This document shows, one piece after another, positions 54,501-64,000 of a stretch of 64,000 nt of DNA. This DNA is from Syngnathus acus (taxonomy: Eukaryota; Chordata; Actinopteri; Syngnathiformes; Syngnathidae), in contig NC_051087.1 in assembly GCF_901709675.1 (NCBI RefSeq), positions 6,467,001 to 6,531,000 of the forward strand, read 5' to 3'. Below the pieces are notes generated by a model that ran no database searches, was not told the DNA's origin, and saw only the letters and a program-made list of their open reading frames with translations. Numbering within the stretch: position 1 is the first letter of the stretch; every line of letters begins with the position of its first letter. The translations under genes were made by a program, and so were the position numbers.

Positions 54501-57500
54501 ATAAACACGAGCGTTTAATATTCCATCCTATTCCAGTTCAGTCACCGTTTCTCCAGCTTGCTTCCACGCACACACATGCATCAACCAGAAAACCAACCCA
54601 AAATATTAATTGCTTATGTTAATGATGAAAAATGGCGTGATGAAAGGACTCAAAGTTTCTGCCTAATTTTGCACTAGTAATCTAGGCGAGGTGTGTGTGG
54701 TTATCATGTCCGACACGCAGCTCAAAGGCTTTGTGTGTTTAAATCTCAGCTTCAGACTCTAATTTGTCTGTGCCATTTTGACCTAACTAATAGAGCAACA
54801 TCCAAAGTGAATCAGCACCGTGCTCACTGATGATAAATGGACCTGTTGAAAAGGTTGCAATGTGCATTTGATGAAATCACTCACAGCTCAGTGGTTTCTT
54901 TGGGCAGGCCTTTGGGCAAAGCGGTGAGGCCCTTGTTGCTACAGCGCACCACCGTGTCCAAGCACGAACACTCCGCCGGGCACCTCAGCACCGGAGAACA
55001 GCTGTTGTCATCGTTACCTAGTGAAGATGGATAGATGGGACATGAAGCCACCCAGGGAGAGGAGAGGAAGGATGATAGCTTTCGTTTTTCTACGCCTACT
55101 GCTGCAACCATTATCTCTCATTTTGCAAAGAGAAAATTATGCGATGAGTTTTATTTGTTTTGACTGAGTGTGAAAGTTGACCAAAATATTAAAGCAATGA
55201 AATTATTTTAATTTGTAGTTGTGAAGTTCAATTTTCATGTATTTTACTTTATTGTCTTTGTATACTCAAATGTATTGCTGAAAGATGGTGAAAAACACCA
55301 TCAGGTCTTAAAAATAAAAAAAATGGTAGCAGTTCTGAGAAATAAATAAAAATTTATCAAAATATTATCAAATGTTGAATTGCTTTTGAAAAGTAATCAA
55401 AACAGAAACAAGCTAATGGTAAATTCTCACTCCATCGTACCGTCTTCACAAGCAAAGTCTTGGACAGCCACATCCTGGATGGGGATCTCTTTCAGGAAGT
55501 AAGGACTCTGGCAGCGAGGGTTGCCCGTGACAATGCGTTTCCTCCTCAACCAATCACCGAGCCAGGCCAGATGACAGTTACAGTTGAACGGATTGGCCAA
55601 AAGGTTGCTGGAGATCAGAAAGTGGCCAGGCATTTATTCATTTGATCATTTTCTCTTTTTGCCTTTTCTTGCTTGTACTCACAGAGTCGAGAGCGAGTGG
55701 AGTGTGTCGAAGGCTCCGGGGTTCATGGAGGTGATCTGGTTGTCGTAGAGCGACAGCAGACGCACTGAGCTCAAACCCACAAAGCTACTGTTGCTCACGC
55801 AGCTGATGCGATTACTCCGCAGCATGCTACTCAAACACACACAAACATATGAAGTGACTCACAGTAGATTTCTAAGACTACTTTTGGTACGCAATACAAA
55901 TGTACTATATGTGTGTGTGTGTGTATACCCACAGCGTGCGCAGGCCACCGAGTCCTTTCAGCATGCGGTGATGTACATTTTCCAATCTGTTGGAGGTCAA
56001 AATGAGCTCGTTGACCCCTGAAGCTCCTTCAAAAGTGCCCTCCTCTATGTCAGCGATGCGGTTATTACTCAGGTTACTTGTGCGGGAGAAAGAAGGGCAA
56101 AGGAAAAAAAAAAAAGAAATGTGAGACATTTGAGGGTGCAAACAGGGGAATTCAACGGACATGAAAGGATGAGGAAGTAACCCTCTGCAAAGATGAGTGT
56201 TTTCTCTTCATGACCTGAATGTGACTGTGTGTGTATAGCGACTACGATCCACTAAAGCTCACTACGTCTGACTCACATCTTCCTCAGATGGGGTAACTTT
56301 TTGAAGATCCCTGTCGCCTCAAGGACAGTAAATTCATTGTTGTTCAGACGCCTGAGGGGAGAGAGGGAGCCAGAATATGTTTAGAGGACAACCACAGAGA
56401 AAAAAGAGCAGATGAAGGTTGACGCAGTCTCTTCTCAAAGCCACTTGATGGATGCACTTGGTCGTCGGCGACAGTAAGTGACTCACAGTTCGGCAGTGTA
56501 TTGAGGGATGTGGTCTGGTATTTTGGTCAGCTTTTGGTTGGAGCAGTCCACTGTGGTGCCCTCGCAGCGGCACTTCTCGGGACAGGCCAGGTCGGCGAAG
56601 CAGTCTCCTCCCAGCTTGCTGCGGTAATCCTCCGTACCTGGTTACAATCACAACGGCAGGGTCACAAAGTTGCCGGCATGCCCGTCGCGCATGAGTCGAA
56701 CCCCAGCATGTACTGGTAATCGCCTCCAAAGTTGACAAAAAAAAAAAATCCATACACACAAGGTTCTTTCATCCTGTCAAACACAGACAGAGGTCGAATT
56801 CAAAATGCTTGCACACGCAAACACACGCAGACAGTTCTGGTGTCTTGCATCTTGGCCATGCTGTAGGGATTGGCAGGGCCGTTCCATGGTGCTTGACAGA
56901 ACCATGTTCTACTTTTAGGAACCTGGCAGTCACATGGTTAGATCAAGCACAAAGGAACAACCTGCTCACCGACTGCTCCTCCGCTGGAACACGGGGTGGG
57001 GAGGGTAGTGGCAGCGAGCGAGGAACGAGGAGGTAGGAACAGGAAAGGGAGAGGAAGGATCAGTTCCCACTAAGTTTGCTAAGGAAAAAAAAAAAAGGCC
57101 AATTTATATTCTCTGATTTCAAAAATAGTTAATCATTGGTTTGTTGTGTAGCCCCTCGAAGGAAACTATGACTACGATGCGGCCCGTGACTAAAATGATA
57201 AATTAGGTAAAATATGAATTCATTCATCTTCCAAAGCGTTTAGCCTCACTCAGGTCACCGGCAATTCTTGAAATAAATACATTTTGATTATATATAAAAT
57301 ACAAAATGCAAATGTTGGCCAATCAAAAACTGATGGAGCTCGAAGCGTCGTCATGAATTCAGCAGCTCAGCGAGCGTCAAATGTTTTGTTTTTTGTAGCA
57401 CACGTCATGGATCCTATCACATGACATCAATGTACCTCACAAAACCTCCGTTCAGTGAGCATCAAAGGAAACTCTTCTTTGGCTTTTTTGTTATTGCAAC

Positions 57501-60500
57501 ATCTCTTCTGCAGCGAGGGCCGGCAGCCTTAATTCATGCGACTTGTGCTTGACCTCAAGGCAGTTTTAGGAATAGAATCATTTGTATGATAATATGATAA
57601 TATTTGCTGCTGCAATGAAAACTATTAACATCTCCACATATTTGTTTTTAGACCAAACTTGTGAGAATTGTCATACAAAGCGAGTGATGGGAGGAGAGGC
57701 CAGTCAGTTTGGTAGAAATTGCCAAGGAAAGAAGTTAAAGCACTTGGGGAGGAGAAGACAAGGGCGACCAACAATCTAAAGTAACAAATCCAAAGACGAC
57801 AGGTGAAAACTGAGGGATGAGGGGCATATTATTGAAAAACAGAGGAGGCTGCCTTGATCAAGTCAATGGAATGAAAGAAAGAAGAGGGGAGGGAGGATGA
57901 GGAGGGAAGCAGGAGAGAGGAAGTCGAAACCGGAAGCAGGCGTGAGAAGGACGTAAGACATAAGAAACAGGAAGTAACACTGATTGCAGGGGTTGGAGGA
58001 GAGTTACAGCGCCAAGAGAAGCTTTTTAGGAACACACACATACACGCACTCACGTACGCACGAAAAAATAGATAAACCTTTGGTTGTTAGGGCCACCATC
58101 ATCTTGTTGTTTATAAATGTACACGGGGGAAGCACAAGGGTCAGGTGTGCGTTTCGACGCAAAATGGCATCTATTTTGTGTGTGCGTTACTTACAGCCGA
58201 CATGGTGTACTCCTGAGTATGTGAGAGAGGCAGTACAGAGGAAAGAAGAAGGGAGTTCACTTATTTAGTCAAAACAGGAGGCAAGAAACCAATAATAAGT
58301 GGAGAAAAGAAAGTAGGGAAAGTTTTTTTCACAGGCAGGTGAAAAAGTGTGTGTTGGCATAACATGACACACGTGCATTTGCTTGCTCTCCAAGCACAAA
58401 ATTAAACATTCGATTAAATTAACAGCTGTCTTTCAATTGAAATGGATAATTGCATATTTGTAAAAAAAAAAGTAATAAAAAGTAGGCAAGTAATGTATTC
58501 TTAGCTTTTAGCAAGTTATCAGAGGGAATTATGTAAAAAGATAATTTCAATTATGGAAACGGCAATAGAATCGAAACTATTGAGCCACATGTAAGGATTG
58601 TAATCATAATAATAGCTGCCCGAATGTTTAGTCAACTTTTAAACCGACAATCTTCTTAAAAGATTCCGTTTTTATCTGCATGTGGTATCTGAGCTTTAAA
58701 TCCTCGCTTCCCCGGTGAGCCTCTGAGTTAATGACTGCAGTGAACACACACAACACACACACACACACACGCACACACACTGCGCTCTGTGTGCCGCTGC
58801 AGTAATGACCACGCCAGCAGCTTCCATACAACTGTCCGATTTGCATATTTCCCAGCACCCCTCCGTGCGTGGCAAGCGCGTGACCTTTTGATGTTGTACG
58901 GCAGACAAAACAGACAAAGCTGCTGGCAGACACACGGCCATGATGTCTTTTTATTTGCGCCTGTGAAGTGAGCTGCTGGTTCATAAAGTTTTGTCTTATT
59001 GCTCCACGTGCATGACATGCAAAGCTCACAAATCAATTTTTTACTATTCTCATTAGAATGGTGGGTGCAGTGAGTGTGATGAATAGTTTATGTTAACATC
59101 TGACGCATTCGAGTAAGGCAATGGTCACACAAAAATGTGTACAAAAGAAAAAGGCACAGAAACTGTTTGGGGCAGTAAAAATTCAACATTTTAACATCTG
59201 CTTGTAGATGGAGAAAAGCATGAAAGATTATTATTATTAGTTAAAAGACTATAAGAGAAATTGTTACGTGATTGGGGATGTGCCCCACCCATCAATGAAA
59301 GTCAGCTGGGAGAGGCTCCAAGATGGATGGATAGATGTTACAAAGATAAAATCTTAATATTATAAATAAAAAAAAAAGTCTGACTCGTTCAAGAAAAATG
59401 TTAAGAGAATAAAGTTATAATTTGAACAGGTGAGTGTACCACAAAAATCGGGGACCTCTATGGCCACATATTGATCCGGTGATCATTTTTAAAAACACTT
59501 CTGCTTATGTGATGCCGTTATAATTACTTTGCAGTCTGTGTGCAGGTGGACTTCAAATCGGAACTGTTGTGTGAAGAATTTGAAAGGTGTCAGTGAAAGC
59601 ACGGCACTCCAAAGCGTGACTGCATTCTGTGACGGAGTGTCGCGCACACACACTCCACTCGCACACATACACACATGCTTGATGTACAATACCTGGGATG
59701 AAATATTGTTCTCTAGCTATTGCAGGGAAACAAAGAGAGAGTCAAAGTGAAGGAAACACAACAAATCCAAAATTGGATTTCAAGAAAATATTCTTTGCTT
59801 GTGTGCATGTATGCTGAGAGAAAAAAGTCTGAGGGGAAATACCAAGCAGGAAGACACAGTATGAAAGCGAGAGCGAGACGGGAGCTTGTCAGTTTGCATA
59901 TCCCGATTGCCCGCGTGTGTGTGCATGGGTGAATGTTCAGTCAGAAGAACAATGAGCTCTGTCACGCTGTGTGTTCATTCGTACCTGAGCAGCGGAACTT
60001 CTTGCTCTTGATTTGTCCGATTCGTTTGTTGGCAAGCCGCCGAGGGCTGGTGCAGCGGGCGCCGCTCGTCTCGATGGGATTGTCCTGCAGGTAGTCGGCC
60101 AGCCACTTCAGGTGACAGTCACAGATGAATGGGTTTTGAGCTAAATGCCTGTGACACACACATACAGGGTGCACATAAGTATATACACACACAACACATG
60201 GAGGCAGGAAGGAAGATAAGTTGTAATCTTACTCCTTACTAGTTGATTTATATTTTATACAGAACAGTAATTGGTTTCGACAATTAATGTGTAGAAATAC
60301 TGTACAAGATTTTGAGTATATATTTCTGTGCATGTCTGCGGGGAAGATTAAAAAGCTGTTCAGTTTCATACTTATGGATGACTGCTTTGTGATGAAACAT
60401 TGTGAAAGGTAAAATTTAAAATGTTGCATACAAAGATAAGAACAAGTTACGATAGCAACAGTTCAGCTGATGCGCGCAGTCTTGTAATGTGTGTATTTAA

Positions 60501-63500
60501 AGACTCATCCACATTTTGTGTTTGAGAGAAATGCAAATATTCATAACAGTAAGCCTGAAATATTATTTTTCAATCATAAGTAAATACAAATGAAATTACG
60601 ATAAATAGAAAAGTCATTAAAATTAACATTAAATTATTAATTAATTAATTAAATTAAGAATTAATCATGAGCAAGAGGTTCGGTGCACCCTTGACTGATC
60701 ACCAGCCAATCACAGGAGGACATATAGACAAATAACCATTCACACTCACATTCTTCATTGAACCCAATACAAGCAGATATACTTGACTAAAAGACTTTTT
60801 AAATCATGATAAGTGTGGAGTAGTGTGCAGTTTGTATCGCTCAAGGAGAAAAACTTTGTTTACATACAGCGTCTGTATAGCCCTTAGTGATGAAAAGGTT
60901 CCTTTGGCAATGGTCTGGAGCTTGTTGTCATATAGTGACAGAAGGTTAAGATTGTGGAGATCCTGAAAGGCATCCACACGCAGGCACGCTATCTTATTTG
61001 CATTCAGTAACCTGAAAGACAGAAAAGGTGCATTGAAAGTTGGTGAATAATGACAATAATGGGCTTTCCTGCTATTATTTGTCAATGAATGTGTCTTGAA
61101 GTCAGCCATGATGGTTTTTCATTAGGAAGAAGACTTTTAAGCTGAGTATCAATTGTAAAGTGTCTGCAAATACAAATGTGGGGATGCGCATCTACTCACA
61201 AGAGCTGCAGAGAAAACAGCCCTTCAAACAGCCCTTTGGAGATCTCTGTTATTTTATTGCCGTACAGAACGCTGTGGAAAACAAATAGATATCAACATTA
61301 AATCTGACATTTAATAAAATATTTGAGCAAGAAGCTAAATGAAATTATTATTCATCATCTTTCTGAACAATAAAAAAATATCCAGAAGATAGTTATACTT
61401 TTTAATTTTTTTCCAATAAATAATATAGTAAGAAAACTGTTGCAATTTTGGTGGGTAAATGTCAAAATACAAGACCTGTCATATTAACGTCACAAACATT
61501 GCTGGTTCATGATTGAGCAAGCCCAACAAAAAATGGTGTACTATTTGTTAGACTGAGGATGGCAAAAAAAATGCCCACTTCATTCTTTGTGGAACATACT
61601 TCAGCCTTATAATGTTTATTTCTTGACCATTTTCTTAAATAATAATAAAAAAAAAAAAAAAACTTAAGATACCAATGAAACTTGACAATGAACAATGAAC
61701 CGCACCACCAGACAGCGTAGCGTCCTGTTCTTGCTGTATGCTCACTGGCTCGGTTTTGCCCCTCATATTCAATGGGTTATTGGTCTGCTTTTATTCATCG
61801 CTCATTTTATTTTATTTTATTTATTATTTATTATTTATGGTTTGTGCCTTCTTGTTTTTGTTTTGTGTCGCCTACTTGTATGTCTCGTCACCGTGGGATG
61901 GAGGAAACGGAATTTCGGTTTCTTTGTGTGTCTTGACATATGAAGGGATTGACAATAAAGCTGACTTTGACTTTGACTTTGAAAATGGATACAAATAAAT
62001 TGATATTTTTGGCTATATAGAAGGTTATTTTTTTGTACAACAGGACTCAGCAATTTAAAAACAAACTGTTTTTCCATACTCCGACAAGCTAATATCGACT
62101 TGTTTAGCATTCCGACATGGCAAAACATGGCCTTTCCTTGATAACGAATGATTCGCGCTTCTTTCCATTTCATGGATTTTAAACTCTGACAACGTTCCAA
62201 CCACTCCAACCACATATTTAAGACATAAAGTACACTGAGTGGTGTAACAAAAGCCTTCATAAATCTACCGGCCATCAAGCCGTGAAGAATGTAGTCTGTT
62301 ATCAAGAAAAAAAAAAGCAAGGCTCTTCACGCTGACTTCACACAGGTCAAGAACGCAAACTCCTTGCTCGACCAAACACTTTTGCGCTCAAACAAAGTTT
62401 TTGGTCATTGCTATGCTCCATGCCCGCTCAATCTGCGCGTGTACAGACATGTGTTTGCAATTGTCTTTTAGTTCATTGTGCTGAGTGGCAACTCCTGAGA
62501 AACCCGAGGCTGGGAAACGGCGCAGTGCACTTACTGTACACACGCACGCACACACACACACTATCAATGGCTCATTTAAATCGACATAACACGCAATGTA
62601 CGCATACTGCAGCCTAATGTAGGAGTCGTACTCAAGTGATGTGTCAGCACGAAGGTGGGTGTCCCATTCACTGGCTGGGTGGTGAAAGTGTAATGAGGTG
62701 GCAGAAGCCTCCATTCAGCAATTCAGCATTTATGAATTATTGATTCTGGAGAGACGAGATCTTAATATAAGTTCTTCAGACAATAACCCCGCATTGCTTC
62801 CCACCCTCTCGACCGCCTCAGCCCGGCCTCACACGCAAACCCGAGTGCTGGGCCAGCGATGAGGTCGTTCTTCTTAAAAGAGCGCAGAGATTAGCGATCA
62901 AATGTCTGCTTCGATCACATTTACTTGACATGTCGACATAAAGAGCAGAAGTCTTACTCGCAACTGCAAATGTTTAGAAGTCAATTCCAGGTCACTATCT
63001 CCACTATCAGACAGGTCATATAAACATTTGTTCCTGGGTTCAATCAAATTGCTTGTGTCTCATCCAAAAACTGCATTTCTATTTATTAGTGGATGTTTTT
63101 TCAAATGTTTTCATGGAGTTTATGAGACGGGCTAACATTGTGAGGCTGCTGGATTCACTGGCGGATCTAAAGGGGAGCCACGGGAGCACTGCCCACCCCC
63201 CCTCAAAAAAATGTGCTTTGACCCCCCCTGGTGCCAGGCCAGATAATTGACTTTTAATTAATTCCAGATTTTTTTTTTTTCAACATTCCCACCTGTTGCC
63301 CTTTCTTTCTAAGCATTTTTTGAGGAATTTTGAGGGTTTGTAAAAAAAAAAAACTCCCTGAGATATCCTTGACCCATAAAAACAAATCCTAGCTGAATCA
63401 GTGACTGGATTAGCCAAAACTCATGCACATCACTCCCTTAACAAAGGGCCGTGGTGAGTACTTACAGAGAGTTGAGGGATCGCAGACCTTGAAAGGCATC

Positions 63501-63699
63501 AGGAGCCAACTCTGAAATCTGATTGTTACTCAAGTCTCTGTAAAAAGAACAACAGTGAAAATAACATTTACATTTTAAAAAAAGGAGAGGAGTGTATATT
63601 TAATTATGACGCTAGTCATCTACTCACATTCTTCGCAGTTTCTTATAAGAAGAAAAGGCGCCGGCTGGGATCACCTTGATGGCGTTCTGCTCCAATCGT
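45544..63699 (-). CDS. slit2: slit homolog 2, partial: second LRR domain to C-terminal cystine knot
   Basis: Slit2 is a secreted ROBO ligand repelling axons and migrating cells. Exons (minus): 63628-63699, 63466-63537, 61200-61271, 60868-61011 (LRR domain 2); 59985-60148 (LRRCT2); 56487-56637, 56277-56351, 55933-56076, 55683-55826, 55441-55607 (LRR domain 3); 54885-55017, 54298-54366, 54002-54073, 53637-53708, 53493-53564, 52752-52915 (LRR domain 4); 51599-51723, 51413-51510, 50307-50446, 48395-48488, 48108-48245, 47619-47859 (EGF repeats); 47412-47542, 47179-47334, 46733-47087 (laminin G and following EGF); 46441-46655 (EGF); 45544-45800 (cystine knot). Regular 72- and 144-base LRR exons are typical. 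Diagnostic stretches are [51 protein letters not shown] and [18 protein letters not shown]. These fit SLIT2 better than SLIT1 or SLIT3. The first LRR domain and signal peptide lie beyond the right edge. mir-218 and two microexons lie in introns. Confidence 0.95.
49572..50242. mobile_element. hAT-type non-autonomous transposon in a slit2 intron
   Basis: The left end reads cagtgattcccaatttatgt and the right end ttgggaaacactg, which are inverted relatives. Internal phrases such as gtgtgccttgagagatcatt and tgtgccttggctcaataaag match, from memory, an abundant teleost hAT repeat. Flanks gtagagag and gaggagag are a plausible decayed 8-base target duplication. The element stops about 65 bases from the EGF exon at 50307. 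Confidence 0.7.
49768..49900 (+). mobile_element. nested non-LTR retrotransposon tail
   Basis: Inside the hAT element, translation of about 49771-49815 gives [16 protein letters not shown], resembling the C-terminal end of LINE reverse-transcriptase frames. It is followed by an aaagtgcactataaat-like 3' end and an (ATT)n tail. This suggests a retroelement 3' fragment inserted into the older DNA transposon. Confidence 0.5.
52041..52073 (-). other. slit2: putative 33-base in-frame slit2 microexon
   Basis: On the minus strand a 33-base segment is bounded by an acceptor (ctgtag) and a donor (GTAAAG), with a ctaac branch-like motif 15-20 bases upstream. Its phase fits exactly between the LRRCT4 exon (ending 52752) and the first EGF exon (51723). 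Inclusion would add [11 protein letters not shown] before GPVDIS. Use of the exon is inference from splice signals and frame only. Confidence 0.5.
56876..56962 (-). ncRNA. mir218: microRNA mir-218 precursor, intronic in slit2
   Basis: On the minus strand the mature 5p arm occupies 56932-56952 and begins TTGTGCTTGATC (seed TGTGCTT), identical over its 21 bases to vertebrate miR-218 as I recall it. The 3p arm at 56884-56905 begins ATGGTTCTGTCAAGC and pairs with it across a loop of about 26 bases. In vertebrates mir-218-1 lies in an intron of SLIT2 and mir-218-2 in SLIT3. Here it has the same strand and host, so it is presumably co-transcribed. miR-218 down-regulates ROBO receptors, a feedback on Slit signalling, and is strong in motor neurons. 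Hairpin limits are approximate. Confidence 0.97.
59262..59340. repeat. fragment of an interspersed fish repeat
   Basis: The run gtgccccacccatcaatgaa, then gtcagctgggagaggctcca, then atggatggatag resembles the tail of a repeat very common in teleost genomes. The family name is not certain. Confidence 0.45.
59693..59716 (-). other. slit2: 24-base slit2 microexon (AREQYFIP)
   Basis: On the minus strand the 24 bases between an acceptor (caatag) and a donor (GTATTG) encode AREQYFIP in the phase set by the flanking exons (59985-60148 and 56487-56637). Human SLIT2 carries AKEQYFIP at exactly this junction, after FRCS and before GTEDYRSK. The exon can be skipped without breaking the frame, so two isoforms are expected. 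Confidence 0.9.
60660..60770. repeat. fragment of an interspersed fish repeat
   Basis: The phrases accagccaatcacaggagga and accattcacactcacattct match a repeat seen all over teleost genomes. It lies in the slit2 intron between 60149 and 60867. Limits are approximate. Confidence 0.5.
61272..63465. other. slit2 intron within LRR domain 2
   Basis: This 2.2 kb intron holds a retrotransposon 3' end (61692-61985), a short CA run near 62540-62562, and the low-complexity patch ctgcccaccccccctcaaaa near 63190. No exon or RNA gene was recognised. Confidence 0.6.
61692..61985 (+). mobile_element. non-LTR retrotransposon 3' end with TTTGAC tail
   Basis: The sequence has the features of a LINE/SINE 3' terminus. 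A GC-richer body containing tcgtcaccgtgggatggagg is followed by gacaataaagctgactttga and ends in tandem ctttga units. The gacaataaagc-(tttgac)n ending recurs in some percomorph genomes. It lacks a reverse-transcriptase frame, so it is a truncated or short element. Confidence 0.6.
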
Positions 63700-64000
63700 C
63701 TGGAACCAAACATACACAGACCATTGATGGATGATAATTTAACATTGAAATCGTTTCGCTACTCTTAATTAGGACGGCTGTTTTGGAGGTCTCTGGAATT
63801 GCACAAACAGTTTGTGATCTCAAGTCTAGGGAGGGGCTCAAATGTCATCACTGTGATTAGAGCGACCATTTGCAAGACAACCACTGAGAAAAATTTCCTG
63901 CCACCGAGTTTATTTTCCATTCTCGCTTCTCATTCACAGAGCACGTTTACATTTTCAATGTAAGGAAGTTTTGTGGAGTTGATTTGGATTAAATTCTGGT

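Larger units (their letters stand above)
56638..59984. other. slit2 intron hosting mir-218 and a microexon
   Basis: This 3.35 kb intron separates LRRCT2 from the third LRR domain. It contains the mir-218 hairpin (56876-56962), a 24-base microexon (59693-59716), a CA run near 58741-58781, and a fish repeat fragment near 59262-59340. Nothing else recognisable is present. Confidence 0.7.

Noticed and set aside
61695-61998. Two hydrophobic plus-strand frames of 82-86 codons
   Set aside because: They lie in a retrotransposon 3' end rich in T; the hydrophobicity comes from T-rich codons.

Overview
This 64 kb window is nuclear DNA of a bony fish, most likely a percomorph teleost. Every gene is a vertebrate gene split by GT-AG introns. 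Intron and intergenic sequence carries CA/TG microsatellites and relics of fish DNA transposons and retrotransposons. I assembled genes by splicing open frames at visible splice sites and comparing the products with vertebrate families I know from memory; no database search was run.

Layout. (1) 0.75-1.7 kb, minus: the first coding exon and a probable 5' non-coding exon of ugdh (UDP-glucose 6-dehydrogenase); the rest lies beyond the left edge. (2) 3.8-7.2 kb, minus: map9, 13 exons. (3) 8.4-9.7 kb, minus: smim14, 4 coding exons. (4) 11.5-24.4 kb, minus: the cohesin regulator pds5a, 31 coding exons. (5) 25.1-32.7 kb, plus: n4bp2, 16 exons, head-to-head with pds5a. (6) 35.0-35.6 kb, plus: rhoh, an atypical Rho GTPase with one coding exon. 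(7) 37.9-40.9 kb, plus: chrna9, nicotinic receptor alpha-9, 7 exons, with a histidine-rich cytoplasmic loop. (8) 41.7-43.3 kb, plus: a GIMAP/AIG1-type GTPase with a long coiled coil and a CaaX-like C-terminus. (9) 43.9-63.7 kb, minus: slit2, from the second LRR domain to the cystine knot; its N-terminus lies beyond the right edge. The microRNA mir-218 sits in a slit2 intron on the same strand, and two in-frame microexons can be placed in slit2 introns.

The gene set ugdh-smim14-pds5a-n4bp2-rhoh-chrna9 reproduces the human 4p14 neighbourhood. map9 (human 4q) is interposed, and slit2 (human 4p15) follows directly after a GIMAP gene that is not in the human block. These genes are not an operon and mostly do unrelated jobs: matrix sugar synthesis, microtubules, cohesion, DNA repair, lymphocyte signalling, cholinergic signalling, axon guidance. 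The clear functional link is slit2 with its intronic mir-218. rhoh next to a GIMAP gene is a possible immune pairing.

I found no undescribed multi-gene system. The most interesting items are the CaaX-like GIMAP protein, the His-rich and intron-split chrna9 loop, the second putative slit2 microexon, and the lineage-specific slit2 insertion. For map9, smim14, pds5a, n4bp2, rhoh, chrna9 and the GIMAP gene the proposed exons add up to an intact reading frame, which supports the models.
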